Source: Streptomyces griseus (lineage in GTDB: Bacteria; Actinomycetota; Actinomycetes; Streptomycetales; Streptomycetaceae). From it: a stretch of DNA of 64,000 nucleotides. The stretch lies in NCBI RefSeq assembly GCF_001715295.1, contig NZ_MDKB01000003.1, positions 1 to 64,000 on the forward strand. Direction: 5' to 3'. Positions 1 to 8,612 of this stretch are shown one piece after another; within the stretch, counting starts at the first letter, position 1; every line of letters begins with the position of its first letter. The notes beneath the pieces were generated by a model. That model worked only from the letters and a program-made list of their open reading frames with translations. It was not told where the DNA came from and did no database searches. Made by a program: the position numbers and the translations under genes.

Positions 1-1
1 C

Positions 2-964
2 GAGCCGGCCACAGCCGAACTGCGCCGCTACCGAACAAGAAGTCCTGCGTTCCTGACCAGCCGAACCGATGCGCTGGACCAGTGGTTCGACGACGTGGTC
101 GCCTCCATGGTGGTCTTCGAGGACGGGCTCGCCCGTAAGAGCGAGTACCGGCGTTTCCAGATCAAGGGCTTCGAGGGCCAGGACGACGTCCGGTCGATGC
201 ACGAGGTCATCGGCCGCCGCTTCAAGCGCTACCTCCAGGAGAAGGAGCGGACGGGGGAGTGGGACACGACCCCCGCCGCCTCGGGCCCGGTCCCCGCCCC
301 GGAAGCGGCCCGGCCGGCGCCGGGAGTCACCGTGCCCGCCCCGCAGGAGCCCACCGCCGTGCCCGGAGGGCCCGTGCAGGCGGAGCCCGCCGCCGCGCCG
401 GTCACGGAATCGCGCGAGGAGCCCCGCGAGGACGACGGACGCCCCCGGCGCTTCGCCTACCCGCCGCAGCTCGTCGTCGTCGACGGTGGGCAGCCCCAGG
501 TCGCCGCCGCCAAGCGGGCTCTGGACGAGCTGGGCATCGACGACATCGCCGTCTGCGGTCTGGCCAAGCGCCTCGAAGAGGTCTGGCTGCCCCACGACGA
601 CGACCCCGTGGTCCTGCCCCGCTCCAGCGAGGGCCTGTACCTCCTCCAGCGGATCAGGGACGAGGCCCACCGCTTCGCCATCACCTACCAGCGGGCCAAG
701 CGCGCCAAGCGGATCCGCAGCAGTCCCCTGGACGACGTCGCCGGCCTCGGGGAAACCCGCAAGCAGGCGCTGATCAAGCATTTCGGCTCCGTGAAGAAGC
801 TGCGGCAGGCGACAATCGACGAGATCTGCGAGGTTCCGGGGATAGGACGCAGGACGGCGGAGTCGGTTGCCGCCGCCTTCGCCACGGCCGCCCCGGCCGC
901 ACCTGCCGTGAACACGGCCACAGGAGAGATCATCGAAGAGGACGACGGGGGCAGCACGACATGA
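2..964 (+). CDS. uvrC: UvrC, excinuclease ABC subunit C (3' part; 5' end atypical)
   Basis: This is the C-terminal part of the UvrC nuclease, which makes the dual incisions in nucleotide excision repair with UvrA and UvrB. From about base 78 the protein matches the family: DDVVASMVVFEDG, then EYRRFQIKGFEG, the RNase H-like nuclease motif VVVDGGQPQV, and a C-terminal helix-hairpin-helix region (EVPGIGRRTA). An Ala/Pro-rich insert of about 60 residues (codons from roughly base 270 to 440) separates the middle region from the nuclease domain. The reading frame is open back to base 2, but the residues before DDVVASM do not look like the expected UvrC segment, so the first ~77 bases may be foreign or misassembled (see findings). 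The stop overlaps the rapZ start (ATGA). Identity of the 78-964 part is secure. Confidence 0.9.
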   Translation, partial: EPATAELRRYRTRSPAFLTSRTDALDQWFDDVVASMVVFEDGLARKSEYRRFQIKGFEGQDDVRSMHEVIGRRFKRYLQEKERTGEWDTTPAASGPVPAPEAARPAPGVTVPAPQEPTAVPGGPVQAEPAAAPVTESREEPREDDGRPRRFAYPPQLVVVDGGQPQVAAAKRALDELGIDDIAVCGLAKRLEEVWLPHDDDPVVLPRSSEGLYLLQRIRDEAHRFAITYQRAKRAKRIRSSPLDDVAGLGETRKQALIKHFGSVKKLRQATIDEICEVPGIGRRTAESVAAAFATAAPAAPAVNTATGEIIEEDDGGSTT

Positions 965-2046
965 GCGAACACGCAGATGAACGTGAGAACGAACGCGACG
1001 CCGAGCGTCGCAACGGGCCCGAGGACGGCCGTGACGGAGCACGGGGGGACGGCCGTACCGAAGAGCGCCGGCGCGAAGACGCCGCCTCCGCGGCGGGCCA
1101 CACGGACGATCGCACCGACCGAGCAGACGGAGCAGCGCACATGAGTACGGGCAGCACCACGGAGAAGGCCGAGGCCGCCGCGCCCGCCATCCCCGAACTG
1201 GTGATCATCTCCGGTATGTCGGGCGCGGGGCGCAGTACGGCCGCCAAGTGCCTGGAGGACCTGGGCTGGTTCGTCGTCGACAACCTGCCGCCCGCGCTGA
1301 TCCCCACCATGGTGGAGCTCGGCGCCCGGTCCCAGGGCAACGTGGCCCGGATCGCCGTCGTCGTCGACGTACGGGGCCGCCGCTTCTTCGACAACCTCCG
1401 GGAGTCCCTCGCGGACCTGGAGGACAAACACGTCACCCGGCGGATCGTCTTCCTGGAGTCGTCCGACGACGCCCTCGTACGCCGCTTCGAGTCCGTCCGC
1501 CGTCCCCACCCCCTCCAGGGGGACGGGCGCATCGTCGACGGCATCGCGGCCGAGCGCGATCTGCTGCGTGAGCTGAGGGGCGACGCAGACCTGGTCATCG
1601 ACACCTCCAGCCTCAACGTCCACGAGCTGCGGGCCAAGATGGACGCCCAGTTCGCCGGTGACGAGGAGCCGGAGCTGCGGGCCACGGTCATGTCGTTCGG
1701 CTTCAAGTACGGGCTGCCGGTCGACGCCGACCTGGTCGTGGACTGCCGGTTCCTGCCCAATCCGCACTGGGTCCCCGAGCTGCGCCCCTTCACCGGGCTC
1801 AACGAGGAGGTGTCCGCGTACGTGTTCGACCAGCCGGGTGCCAAGGAGTTCCTCAACCAGTACACCGAGCTGCTGCAGCTGATCGCCGCCGGATACCGCC
1901 GTGAGGGCAAGCGCTACGTGACCATCGCCGTCGGCTGCACGGGAGGCAAGCACCGCTCCGTCGCCATGTCGGAGAAGCTGGCCACCCGGCTGGCCGCGGA
2001 AGGCATCGAGACCGTCCTCGTCCATCGCGACATGGGGCGCGAGTGA
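961..2046 (+). CDS. rapZ: RapZ/YvcJ family nucleotide-binding protein (RNase adapter)
   Basis: This is a P-loop NTPase of the RapZ family (361 aa). In enterobacteria RapZ guides RNase E to small RNAs that control amino-sugar synthesis; its role in actinomycetes is less clear. Visible motifs are the Walker A-like GMSGAGRST, GWFVVDNLPPALIPT, and the C-terminal GCTGGKHRSV. The start at 961 is chosen because its ATG overlaps the uvrC stop. It adds a charged, low-complexity leader of about 60 residues before the conserved part; an in-frame ATG at 1141 would give 301 aa and could be the true start. The gene is followed by yvcK with a GTGA overlap and then whiA, the conserved actinobacterial order uvrC-rapZ-yvcK-whiA. 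Confidence 0.93.
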   Translation: MSEHADERENERDAERRNGPEDGRDGARGDGRTEERRREDAASAAGHTDDRTDRADGAAHMSTGSTTEKAEAAAPAIPELVIISGMSGAGRSTAAKCLEDLGWFVVDNLPPALIPTMVELGARSQGNVARIAVVVDVRGRRFFDNLRESLADLEDKHVTRRIVFLESSDDALVRRFESVRRPHPLQGDGRIVDGIAAERDLLRELRGDADLVIDTSSLNVHELRAKMDAQFAGDEEPELRATVMSFGFKYGLPVDADLVVDCRFLPNPHWVPELRPFTGLNEEVSAYVFDQPGAKEFLNQYTELLQLIAAGYRREGKRYVTIAVGCTGGKHRSVAMSEKLATRLAAEGIETVLVHRDMGRE

Positions 2047-3077
2047 CCAGTCGCAATCTGCGCCTGCGGCGGCTGAGCAGGGCCACGGCCGCACTCTCCG
2101 GGCGCAAGCGCGGCACGCAGCCCAAGGTCGTCGCCCTCGGCGGCGGCATGGGCCTGTCCGCGTCGCTCACGGCGCTGCGCCGGATCACCGGCGATCTCAC
2201 GGCCGTGGTGACCGTCGCCGACGACGGAGGCTCCAGCGGCCGGCTCCGGGAGGAGCTCGGCGTCCTGCCCCCCGGCGACCTGCGCAAAGCGCTGGCCGCG
2301 CTCTGCGGCGACGACGAGTGGGGCCAGACCTGGGCCCGGGTCATCCAGCACCGTTTCGAGTCGAAGGGCGATCTCCACGAGCACGCGGTGGGCAATCTAC
2401 TCATCGTCGCCCTCTGGGAGCAGCTCGGCGACCATGTCCAGGCCCTCGACCTCGTCGGCAAACTGCTCGGCGCGCACGGCAGGGTGCTGCCGATGTCCGC
2501 CGTGCCGCTGGAGCTGCAGGCCCTCGTCCGCGGCCACGATCCGGCGTGCCCGGACGACGTGGTCACCGTGCGCGGGCAGGCCACGGTGGCCCTCACCCCC
2601 GGCGAGGTGCAGTCCGTCCACCTCGTTCCCACCGATCCGCCGGCGGTCCCGGACGCGGTCGCCGCCGTCCTGGACGCCGACTGGGTGGTCCTCGGCCCGG
2701 GCTCCTGGTTCTCCTCGGTGATCCCGCACCTGCTGGTGCCCGACCTGCTCGACGCGTTGGTCGCCACGAAGGCCCGTAAGGTCCTCTCGCTCAACCTCGC
2801 ACCGCAGCCCGGCGAAACAGAAGGCTTCTCACCGCAGCGTCATTTGGAGGTTTTGGGGCGACACGCCCCTAAACTCGCCATGGACGTGGTGCTGGCCGAC
2901 GAGGCCGCCGTGCCCGACCGCGCATCCCTCGCCGACGCCGCCAAGCGGCTCGGAGCCGCGGTCGAGCTGGCCCCTGTGGCCTCACCCGACGGCGTTCCGA
3001 TTCACGATCCGGAGCTGTTGGCCGCCGCGTACGACCGTATTTTTCGGATGCATGGAAGGATCGGCCCATGGCGATGA
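2043..3077 (+). CDS. yvcK: YvcK/CofD-like protein (gluconeogenesis factor family)
   Basis: This 344-aa protein belongs to the YvcK/CofD-like family. In Bacillus and mycobacteria YvcK binds UDP-sugars and is needed for growth on gluconeogenic carbon sources and for normal cell-wall synthesis. The nucleotide-binding motif GGGMGLSASLTALR lies near residue 35, followed by VADDGGSSGRLREELG and PPGDLRKALAAL, both typical of the family. The GTG start overlaps the rapZ stop and the 3' end overlaps whiA by 10 bases, so the three genes are almost certainly co-transcribed and translationally coupled. Confidence 0.95.
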   Translation: MTSRNLRLRRLSRATAALSGRKRGTQPKVVALGGGMGLSASLTALRRITGDLTAVVTVADDGGSSGRLREELGVLPPGDLRKALAALCGDDEWGQTWARVIQHRFESKGDLHEHAVGNLLIVALWEQLGDHVQALDLVGKLLGAHGRVLPMSAVPLELQALVRGHDPACPDDVVTVRGQATVALTPGEVQSVHLVPTDPPAVPDAVAAVLDADWVVLGPGSWFSSVIPHLLVPDLLDALVATKARKVLSLNLAPQPGETEGFSPQRHLEVLGRHAPKLAMDVVLADEAAVPDRASLADAAKRLGAAVELAPVASPDGVPIHDPELLAAAYDRIFRMHGRIGPWR

Positions 3078-4057
3078 CGCCAGCGGTGAAGGACGAAATC
3101 TCTCGGCTTCCCGTCACCCGGACCTGCTGCAGGAAAGCAGAGGTCTCGGCGATTCTTCGGTTCGCGGGCGGGCTGCACCTGGTGAGCGGCCGGATTGTGA
3201 TCGAGGCCGAGCTGGACACGGGGAACGCCGCACGCCGGCTCAAGCGGGACATCCTGGAGATCTTCGGGCACAGCTCGGAGCTGATCGTGATGGCCCCGGG
3301 CGGACTGCGCCGCGGCTCGCGCTTCGTGGTGCGTGTGGTGGCGGGCGGCGACCAGCTGGCCCGCCAGACCGGCCTGGTCGACGGCCGTGGCCGGCCCATC
3401 CGCGGGCTGCCCCCGCAGGTGGTCTCGGGGGCCACCTGCGACGCCGAGGCCGCCTGGCGGGGCGCCTTCCTGGCCCACGGCTCGCTGACCGAGCCCGGAC
3501 GCTCCTCCTCGCTGGAGGTGACCTGCCCCGGCCCGGAGGCCGCGCTCGCCCTGGTCGGCGCCGCCCGTCGGCTGTCCATCGCGGCCAAGGCCCGCGAGGT
3601 GCGCGGCGTCGACCGGGTCGTCGTCCGTGACGGTGACGCCATCGGCGCGCTGCTGACCCGGCTCGGGGCCCATGACGCGGTGCTGGCCTGGGAGGAGCGC
3701 CGGATGCGGCGCGAAGTCCGGGCCACCGCGAACCGGCTGGCCAACTTCGACGACGCCAACCTCCGCCGCTCGGCCCGGGCTGCGGTCGCCGCGGGCGCCC
3801 GCGTGGGGCGCGCGCTGGAGATCCTCGGCGAGGAGGTCCCGGAGCACCTGGCAGCGGCCGGACGGCTGCGTATGGAGCACAAGCAGGCCTCCCTGGAGGA
3901 GCTGGGCGCGCTCGCCGACCCGCCGCTGACCAAGGACGCCGTCGCGGGCCGGATCCGGCGCCTGCTGGCCATGGCCGACAAGCGGGCCCAGGACCTCGGT
4001 ATCCCGGGTACCGAATCCACTCTCAGCGAGGAGCTGGCCGACGGCCTCGTCGGCTGA
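3068..4057 (+). CDS. whiA: WhiA, sporulation transcription regulator
   Basis: WhiA (329 aa) is the actinobacterial developmental regulator that, with WhiB, switches aerial hyphae to sporulation septation and chromosome segregation. It combines an N-terminal LAGLIDADG homing-endonuclease-derived fold with a C-terminal helix-turn-helix. Family signatures visible here are the opening TPAVKDEISRLPVTRTCCRK, the central FDDANLRRSARAAVAAG, and the C-terminal DPPLTKDAVAGRIRRLL, which is the HTH. The ATG at 3068 has a GGAAGGA ribosome-binding site inside the end of yvcK. Its presence here is positional conservation rather than evidence that it controls neighbouring genes. Confidence 0.97.
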   Translation: MAMTPAVKDEISRLPVTRTCCRKAEVSAILRFAGGLHLVSGRIVIEAELDTGNAARRLKRDILEIFGHSSELIVMAPGGLRRGSRFVVRVVAGGDQLARQTGLVDGRGRPIRGLPPQVVSGATCDAEAAWRGAFLAHGSLTEPGRSSSLEVTCPGPEAALALVGAARRLSIAAKAREVRGVDRVVVRDGDAIGALLTRLGAHDAVLAWEERRMRREVRATANRLANFDDANLRRSARAAVAAGARVGRALEILGEEVPEHLAAAGRLRMEHKQASLEELGALADPPLTKDAVAGRIRRLLAMADKRAQDLGIPGTESTLSEELADGLVG

Positions 4058-4661
4058 GGTCACAGAGCGCGGTTCGCAGGGGCCGGTGGGGGCCATTTCC
4101 CCGACGGGACGGGTTCCATTCCGATTTCCGGCCCAGCATTTTTTCGGAATGGGCCGGGCGCAGGGCCGTGCTTCCGGCCCACCGGATTGACTGAGCACCA
4201 CCCTGCACAACTGAGCGGATTCCGTCGCCGTTCCGCTCGTCCGTGCATCCGGAAAAGAACACGCGGTCTCGGCGTGTTTATCGATTGAGTACCACTCCGC
4301 ACAATTGAGCGAGGCTCCGGCGATGCCGGTGGATGCGGCGCGGGCCGGGTGGGCGGGGCTCGCGCCGGCGACTCCCCGTGACATCGGGCCGGCGGGTCAC
4401 GCCGAGGGCCCCGGCACTGCAAGGGGGCGGCCCCCGAAGCTCGTTGACGCTCCGTGACCACGGTGGGGGAGCAGGGGATTTCCGTCGATCACCGCGGCCG
4501 GAATCCCCCGCTCCCCCTCCGGAGTAAGCGGATCTCCCTGGCTGCCCGCCCTCTCGATGTCACTCCGGAGCCTTCGGAGAGGTAGGGTCGGAGGCGGTCG
4601 GGGACATCCCTATAAAACTCGCCGGCATCGAAACCGGCGTTCCTAACGAGGAGATCGGTTC
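4058..4661 (+). other. whiA-gap intergenic region (604 bp)
   Basis: No coding sequence is convincing here. It holds an imperfect ~40-base direct repeat (4185-4225 and 4283-4320, sharing GATTGA and the CACAAYTGAGCG core), a strong stem-loop (4465-4517), and the gap leader with a TATAAA at 4611-4616 and a small CGCCGG/CCGGCG hairpin at 4620-4639. No clear -35 partner to TATAAA was found. Confidence 0.6.
4465..4517. terminator. Strong stem-loop between whiA and gap
   Basis: Left arm 4465-4484 (GGGGGAGCAGGGGATTTCCG) pairs with right arm 4499-4517, whose reverse complement is GGGGGAGCGGGGGATTCCG, across a 14-base loop. The arms differ only by a single A/G change and one extra T. There is no U-tract, which is normal for high-GC actinomycete terminators. 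It probably terminates the uvrC-whiA transcript, but being ~145 bp before gap it could also act in the gap leader. Confidence 0.6.
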
Positions 4662-5672
4662 GTGACGATCCGCGTAGGCATCAACGGCTTTGGCCGCATC
4701 GGTCGTAACTACTTCCGCGCGCTGCTGGAGCAGGGTGCGGACATCGAGATCGTGGCTGTCAACGACCTGGGTGACACTGCGACCACGGCCCACCTGCTGA
4801 AGTACGACACCATCCTGGGCCGCCTCAAGGCAGAGGTGAGCCACACCGCCGACACCATCACCGTCGACGGTCACACCATCAAGGTGCTGTCCGAGCGCAA
4901 CCCGGCCGACATCCCCTGGGGTGAGCTGGGCGTCGACGTCGTCATCGAGTCGACCGGCATCTTCACCAAGAAGGCCGACGCCGAGAAGCACATCGCGGGT
5001 GGCGCCAAGAAGGTCCTCATCTCGGCTCCGGCCAAGGACGAGGACATCACCATCGTGATGGGCGTCAACCAGGACAAGTACGACGCGGCGAACCACCACG
5101 TCATCTCCAACGCCTCCTGCACCACCAACTGCGTGGCGCCGATGGCCAAGGTTCTCGACGAGAACTTCGGCATCGTCAAGGGCCTGATGACGACGGTGCA
5201 CGCCTACACCAACGACCAGCGCATCCTGGACTTCCCGCACTCGGACCTGCGCCGCGCCCGCGCCGCCGCCGAGAACATCATCCCGACCACGACGGGCGCC
5301 GCCAAGGCGACCGCTCTGGTCCTCCCGCAGCTCAAGGGCAAGCTCGACGGCATCGCGATGCGCGTGCCGGTCCCCACGGGCTCCGCCACCGACCTCGTCG
5401 TGACGCTGGCGCGCGAGGTCACCAAGGACGAGGTCAACGCCGCGTTCAAGAAGGCCGCGGACGACGGCGACCTCAAGGGCTTCCTGACGTACACCGAGGA
5501 CCCGATCGTCTCCTCGGACATCGTCGGCGACCCGTCGTCCTGCACCTTCGACTCCTCCCTGACCATGGTCCAGGAGGGCAACTCGGTGAAGATCCTCGGC
5601 TGGTACGACAACGAGTGGGGTTACTCCAACCGCCTCGTCGACCTGACCGTCTTCGTCGGCGGCCAGCTCTGA
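4662..5672 (+). CDS. gap: Glyceraldehyde-3-phosphate dehydrogenase, type I
   Basis: This cytoplasmic glycolytic enzyme (336 aa) oxidises glyceraldehyde-3-phosphate to 1,3-bisphosphoglycerate with NAD. The Rossmann motif INGFGRIGRNYFRA is at the N terminus, the catalytic cysteine lies in SNASCTTNCVAPMAKVL, and the C-terminal WYDNEWGYSNRLVDL is typical. The GTG start at 4662 is preceded by GAGGAG at 4648-4653. It heads a glycolytic run with pgk and tpiA, but a stem-loop in the 112-bp gap-pgk spacer suggests uneven expression. Length and motifs are normal. Confidence 0.98.
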   Translation: MTIRVGINGFGRIGRNYFRALLEQGADIEIVAVNDLGDTATTAHLLKYDTILGRLKAEVSHTADTITVDGHTIKVLSERNPADIPWGELGVDVVIESTGIFTKKADAEKHIAGGAKKVLISAPAKDEDITIVMGVNQDKYDAANHHVISNASCTTNCVAPMAKVLDENFGIVKGLMTTVHAYTNDQRILDFPHSDLRRARAAAENIIPTTTGAAKATALVLPQLKGKLDGIAMRVPVPTGSATDLVVTLAREVTKDEVNAAFKKAADDGDLKGFLTYTEDPIVSSDIVGDPSSCTFDSSLTMVQEGNSVKILGWYDNEWGYSNRLVDLTVFVGGQL

Positions 5673-5706
5673 TCCTAGGATCGGCAGGCATCCAGATGTG
5701 ATGTGA

Positions 5707-5744
5707 GGGGCTCGGACGGTGCGACGCGGCGCCGTTCGAGCCCC
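5707..5744. terminator. Stem-loop in the gap-pgk spacer
   Basis: GGGGCTCG at 5707-5714 pairs with CGAGCCCC at 5737-5744, extended inward across a G.T pair by ACGG/CCGT. It may attenuate or terminate gap transcripts before pgk, which would give gap higher expression than the downstream genes. Confidence 0.5.
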
Positions 5745-5784
5745 CTCGCATGCTCATCAGTCCTTCCAAGGAGTAGGGGAACAG

Positions 5785-6996
5785 ATGAAGACGATCGACG
5801 AACTTCTCGCCGAAGGGGTCGCGGGCAAGCGGGTATTCGTCCGCGCCGACCTCAATGTGCCGCTGGACGGCACCACGATCACCGACGACGGCCGTATCCG
5901 CGCCGTCCAGCCGACGGTCGCCCGCCTCGCCGGAGCCGGCGCGCGGGTCGTCGTCGCCTCCCACCTCGGCCGCCCCAAGGGCGCCCCCGACCCGGCCTTC
6001 TCGCTGGCCCCCGCCGCCACGCGCCTCGGTGAACTGCTCGGGGCCGACGTGGCGTTCGCGACGGACACCGTCGGTGACTCCGCCCGCGCCACGGTCGCCG
6101 GACTCTCCGACGGCCAGGTCGCCGTCATCGAGAACCTCCGCTTCAACGCCGGCGAGACCTCCAAGGACGACGCCGAGCGCGGCGCCTTCGCCGACCGGCT
6201 CGCGGAGCTCGCCGACGTGTACGTCGGCGACGGCTTCGGAGCCGTCCACCGCAAGCACGCCTCGGTCTTCGACCTCCCGGCCCGGCTGCCGCACGCGGCC
6301 GGCGGCCTGATCGCGACCGAGGTCGGCGTCCTGAAGAAGCTCACCGAGGAGGTGCGGCGCCCGTACGCCGTGGTCCTCGGCGGCGCCAAGGTCTCCGACA
6401 AGCTCGGGGTCATCGACCACCTGCTGGAGAAGGCCGACCGCATCCTGATCGGCGGCGGCATGGCGTACACCTTCCTCAAGGCCAAGGGCCACGAGGTGGG
6501 TATCTCGCTGCTCCAGGAGGACCAGGTCCCGGCCGTCCAGGAGTACCTCAAGCGGGCCGAGGAGCTCGGCGTGGAGTTCGTGCTCCCCGTCGACGTCCTG
6601 GTCGCCCACGAGTTCCCCGACCTGAAGACCAAGGCCCCCGCCCACCCCGCCACGGTCGCCGCCGACGCCATCCCGGCCGACCAGGAGGGCCTGGACATCG
6701 GGCCCGAGACCCGCAAGCTGTACGCGGCGAAGCTCGCCGACGCGGCCACGGTCTTCTGGAACGGCCCGATGGGCGTGTTCGAGCACCCCGACTACGCCGA
6801 GGGCACCAAGGCCCTCGCGCAGGCCCTCGTCGACTCGCCGGCCTTCACCGTCGTCGGCGGCGGGGACTCCGCGGCCGCCGTCCGCATCCTGGGCTTCGAC
6901 GAAAACGCATTCGGCCACATCTCGACCGGTGGCGGCGCCAGCCTCGAATACCTCGAGGGCAAGACGCTTCCCGGACTCGCCGCACTGGAGGACTGA
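5785..6996 (+). CDS. pgk: Phosphoglycerate kinase
   Basis: This glycolytic kinase (403 aa) transfers phosphate from 1,3-bisphosphoglycerate to ADP. Family motifs are RADLNVPLDG, SHLGRPKG, ENLRFNAGE, GDGFGAVHRKHAS, the nucleotide-binding LGGAKVSDKLGVIDHL, NGPMGVFE and the C-terminal GGGDSAAAV with STGGGASLEYLEG. The ATG at 5785 follows AAGGAG at 5768-5773; the frame is open further upstream but that part is not PGK-like. Only five bases separate it from tpiA, so the two are co-transcribed. Confidence 0.98.
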   Translation: MKTIDELLAEGVAGKRVFVRADLNVPLDGTTITDDGRIRAVQPTVARLAGAGARVVVASHLGRPKGAPDPAFSLAPAATRLGELLGADVAFATDTVGDSARATVAGLSDGQVAVIENLRFNAGETSKDDAERGAFADRLAELADVYVGDGFGAVHRKHASVFDLPARLPHAAGGLIATEVGVLKKLTEEVRRPYAVVLGGAKVSDKLGVIDHLLEKADRILIGGGMAYTFLKAKGHEVGISLLQEDQVPAVQEYLKRAEELGVEFVLPVDVLVAHEFPDLKTKAPAHPATVAADAIPADQEGLDIGPETRKLYAAKLADAATVFWNGPMGVFEHPDYAEGTKALAQALVDSPAFTVVGGGDSAAAVRILGFDENAFGHISTGGGASLEYLEGKTLPGLAALED

Positions 6997-7001
6997 ACCT
7001 G

Positions 7002-7778
7002 ATGAGCACCCGCACCCCGCTGATGGCGGGCAACTGGAAGATGAACCTCAACCACCTCGAGGCCATCGCCCACGTCCAGAAGCTCGCCTTCGCCCTGTCC
7101 GAGAAGGACTACGACGCCGTGGAGGTCGCGGTCCTGCCGCCCTTCACGGACCTGCGGTCCGTGCAGACCCTGGTCGACGGCGACAAGCTGAAGATCAAGT
7201 ACGGCGCCCAGGACATCTCGGCGCAGGACTCCGGCGCCTACACCGGTGAGATCTCCGGCCCCATGCTCGCCAAGCTGAAGTGCACGTTCGTGGCCGTCGG
7301 CCACAGCGAGCGCCGCCAGTACCACGGCGAGAACGACGAGATCTGCAACGCCAAGGTGAAGGCGGCGTTCAAGCACGGCCTCACCCCGATCCTCTGCGTC
7401 GGAGAGGGCCTGGACATCCGCAAGGCCGGTGACCAGGTCTCCTACACCCTCGCGCAGCTCGACGGTGCCCTGAAGGACATCCCGGCCGAGCAGGCCGAGT
7501 CCCTCGTGATCGCCTACGAGCCGGTCTGGGCCATCGGGACCGGCGAGGTCGCCACCCCCGAGGACGCCCAGGAGGTCTGCGGCGCGATCCGCGCCAGGCT
7601 CGCCGAGCTGTACTCGCAGGAGCTGGCCGACGCCGTCCGTATCCAGTACGGCGGCTCCGTGAAGTCCGGCAATGTCGCGGCCATCATGGCGCAGCCCGAC
7701 GTGGACGGAGCCCTGATCGGTGGCGCCGCGCTCGACGCCGACGAGTTCGTCAAGATCGTCCGCTTCCGCGACCAGTGA
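7002..7778 (+). CDS. tpiA: Triosephosphate isomerase
   Basis: This TIM-barrel enzyme (258 aa) interconverts dihydroxyacetone phosphate and glyceraldehyde-3-phosphate. It shows GNWKMN with the active-site lysine near the start, the electrophilic histidine in VGHSERR, and the catalytic glutamate in AYEPVWAIGTGEVAT, followed by the phosphate-binding QYGGSVKSGN and GGAALDADEFVKI. It lies directly after pgk and before a strong hairpin that separates it from secG. Confidence 0.98.
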   Translation: MSTRTPLMAGNWKMNLNHLEAIAHVQKLAFALSEKDYDAVEVAVLPPFTDLRSVQTLVDGDKLKIKYGAQDISAQDSGAYTGEISGPMLAKLKCTFVAVGHSERRQYHGENDEICNAKVKAAFKHGLTPILCVGEGLDIRKAGDQVSYTLAQLDGALKDIPAEQAESLVIAYEPVWAIGTGEVATPEDAQEVCGAIRARLAELYSQELADAVRIQYGGSVKSGNVAAIMAQPDVDGALIGGAALDADEFVKIVRFRDQ

Positions 7779-7809
7779 GTATGCGGTAGCGCGGATCCGT
7801 CGTACCCTT

Positions 7810-7844
7810 GCGGGGGCCAGGGGGCTGTCACCCCCGGCCCCCGC
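7810..7844. terminator. Terminator after tpiA
   Basis: GCGGGGGCC plus GGGGG (7810-7824, one bulged A) pairs with CCCCC plus GGCCCCCGC (7831-7844) across CTGTCA. It likely ends the pgk-tpiA transcript; secG begins 48 bases downstream. Confidence 0.65.
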
Positions 7845-7891
7845 TGTTCGTACATGCAGTCCTAGGAATTTCCGGAAAGTAGGGACCAGCC

Positions 7892-8128
7892 GTGATTTTG
7901 GCGTTCGAGATCGCCCTGATCGTCTTCAGCCTGCTGCTGATGCTGCTGGTGCTGATGCACAAGGGGAAGGGCGGCGGCCTCTCCGACATGTTCGGTGGCG
8001 GCATGCAGTCCTCCGTGGGCGGCTCCTCGGTCGCCGAACGCAACCTCGACCGCATCACCGTCGTGGTCGGACTGGCCTGGTTCGCGTGCATCGTCGTCCT
8101 CGGTCTGCTCATCAAGCTGGACAGCTGA
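7892..8128 (+). CDS. secG: Preprotein translocase subunit SecG
   Basis: SecG (78 aa) is the small membrane subunit of the SecYEG protein-export channel. It has two predicted membrane spans, residues about 1-21 (ILAFEIALIVFSLLLMLLVL) and about 50-72 (ITVVVGLAWFACIVVLGLLI), joined by the glycine-rich cytoplasmic loop GKGGGLSDMFGGGMQSS that is diagnostic of the family. The GTG start at 7892 follows GGAAAGTAGGGA. Its position after tpiA is conserved in actinobacteria. Confidence 0.95.
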   Translation: MILAFEIALIVFSLLLMLLVLMHKGKGGGLSDMFGGGMQSSVGGSSVAERNLDRITVVVGLAWFACIVVLGLLIKLDS

Positions 8129-8236
8129 CCCGGCTCCGCGATTCCCGGTGACGGTGTAACTCCTTTCACTGGACGCGCGTTGGGCCTTACGTAGACTGGG
8201 GCATCCTCGAGCACCATCACGCAGGGAGTTACGACC

Positions 8237-8572
8237 GTGGCAAGTGGCAACGCGATCCGGGGAAGCCGGGTCGGAGCGGGGCCGATGGGGGAGGCCGAGC
8301 GCGGCGAGTCCGCGCCGCGCCTGCGCATCTCCTTCTGGTGCTCGAACGGGCACGAGACCCAGCCGAGCTTCGCCCATGACGCGCAGGTACCGGAGACCTG
8401 GGACTGCCCGCGCTGCGGTTTCCCGGCCGGGCAGGACCAGGACAACCCGCCGGACCCGCCGCGCACCGAGCCGTACAAGACGCACCTCGCGTACGTGCGG
8501 GAACGCCGCAGTGACGCGGACGGCGAGGCGATCCTCGCCGAGGCCCTGGCGAAACTCCGCGGCGAGATCTGA
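8237..8572 (+). CDS. RNA polymerase-binding protein of the RbpA family (divergent paralogue)
   Basis: This 111-aa protein belongs to the RbpA family, actinobacterial RNA polymerase-binding proteins that stabilise open complexes with HrdB-type sigma factors. It has a zinc-ribbon-like core, WCSNGHETQPSF then WDCPRCGFPAG, and the C-terminal helical part ending in LAEALAKLRGEI that corresponds to the sigma-interacting region. The sequence is clearly diverged from the main Streptomyces RbpA as I remember it, so it is more likely the second paralogue (RbpB-type). The GTG start at 8237 follows AGGGAG at 8223-8228. A TAGACT -10-like element lies at 8192-8197, without a convincing -35. Confidence 0.85.
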   Translation: MASGNAIRGSRVGAGPMGEAERGESAPRLRISFWCSNGHETQPSFAHDAQVPETWDCPRCGFPAGQDQDNPPDPPRTEPYKTHLAYVRERRSDADGEAILAEALAKLRGEI

Positions 8573-8581
8573 GACTTTTCA

Positions 8582-8612
8582 CCGGCCGGTCACCCCCAGG
8601 GTGCCCGGCCGG
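8582..8612. terminator. Terminator after the RbpA-family gene
   Basis: CCGGCCGG (8582-8589) and CACCC pair with GGGTG and CCGGCCGG (8605-8612) around a 3-base loop, with one T/C mismatch. It sits nine bases after the stop codon. Confidence 0.65.

Noticed and set aside
685..2094. Long minus-strand frame opposite uvrC and rapZ
   Set aside because: It is a GC-driven shadow; the + strand frames carry clear UvrC and RapZ motifs.
5671..5682. GATCCTAGGATC palindrome after gap
   Set aside because: It is too short and isolated to support a function; the stem-loop at 5707-5744 is the better terminator candidate.
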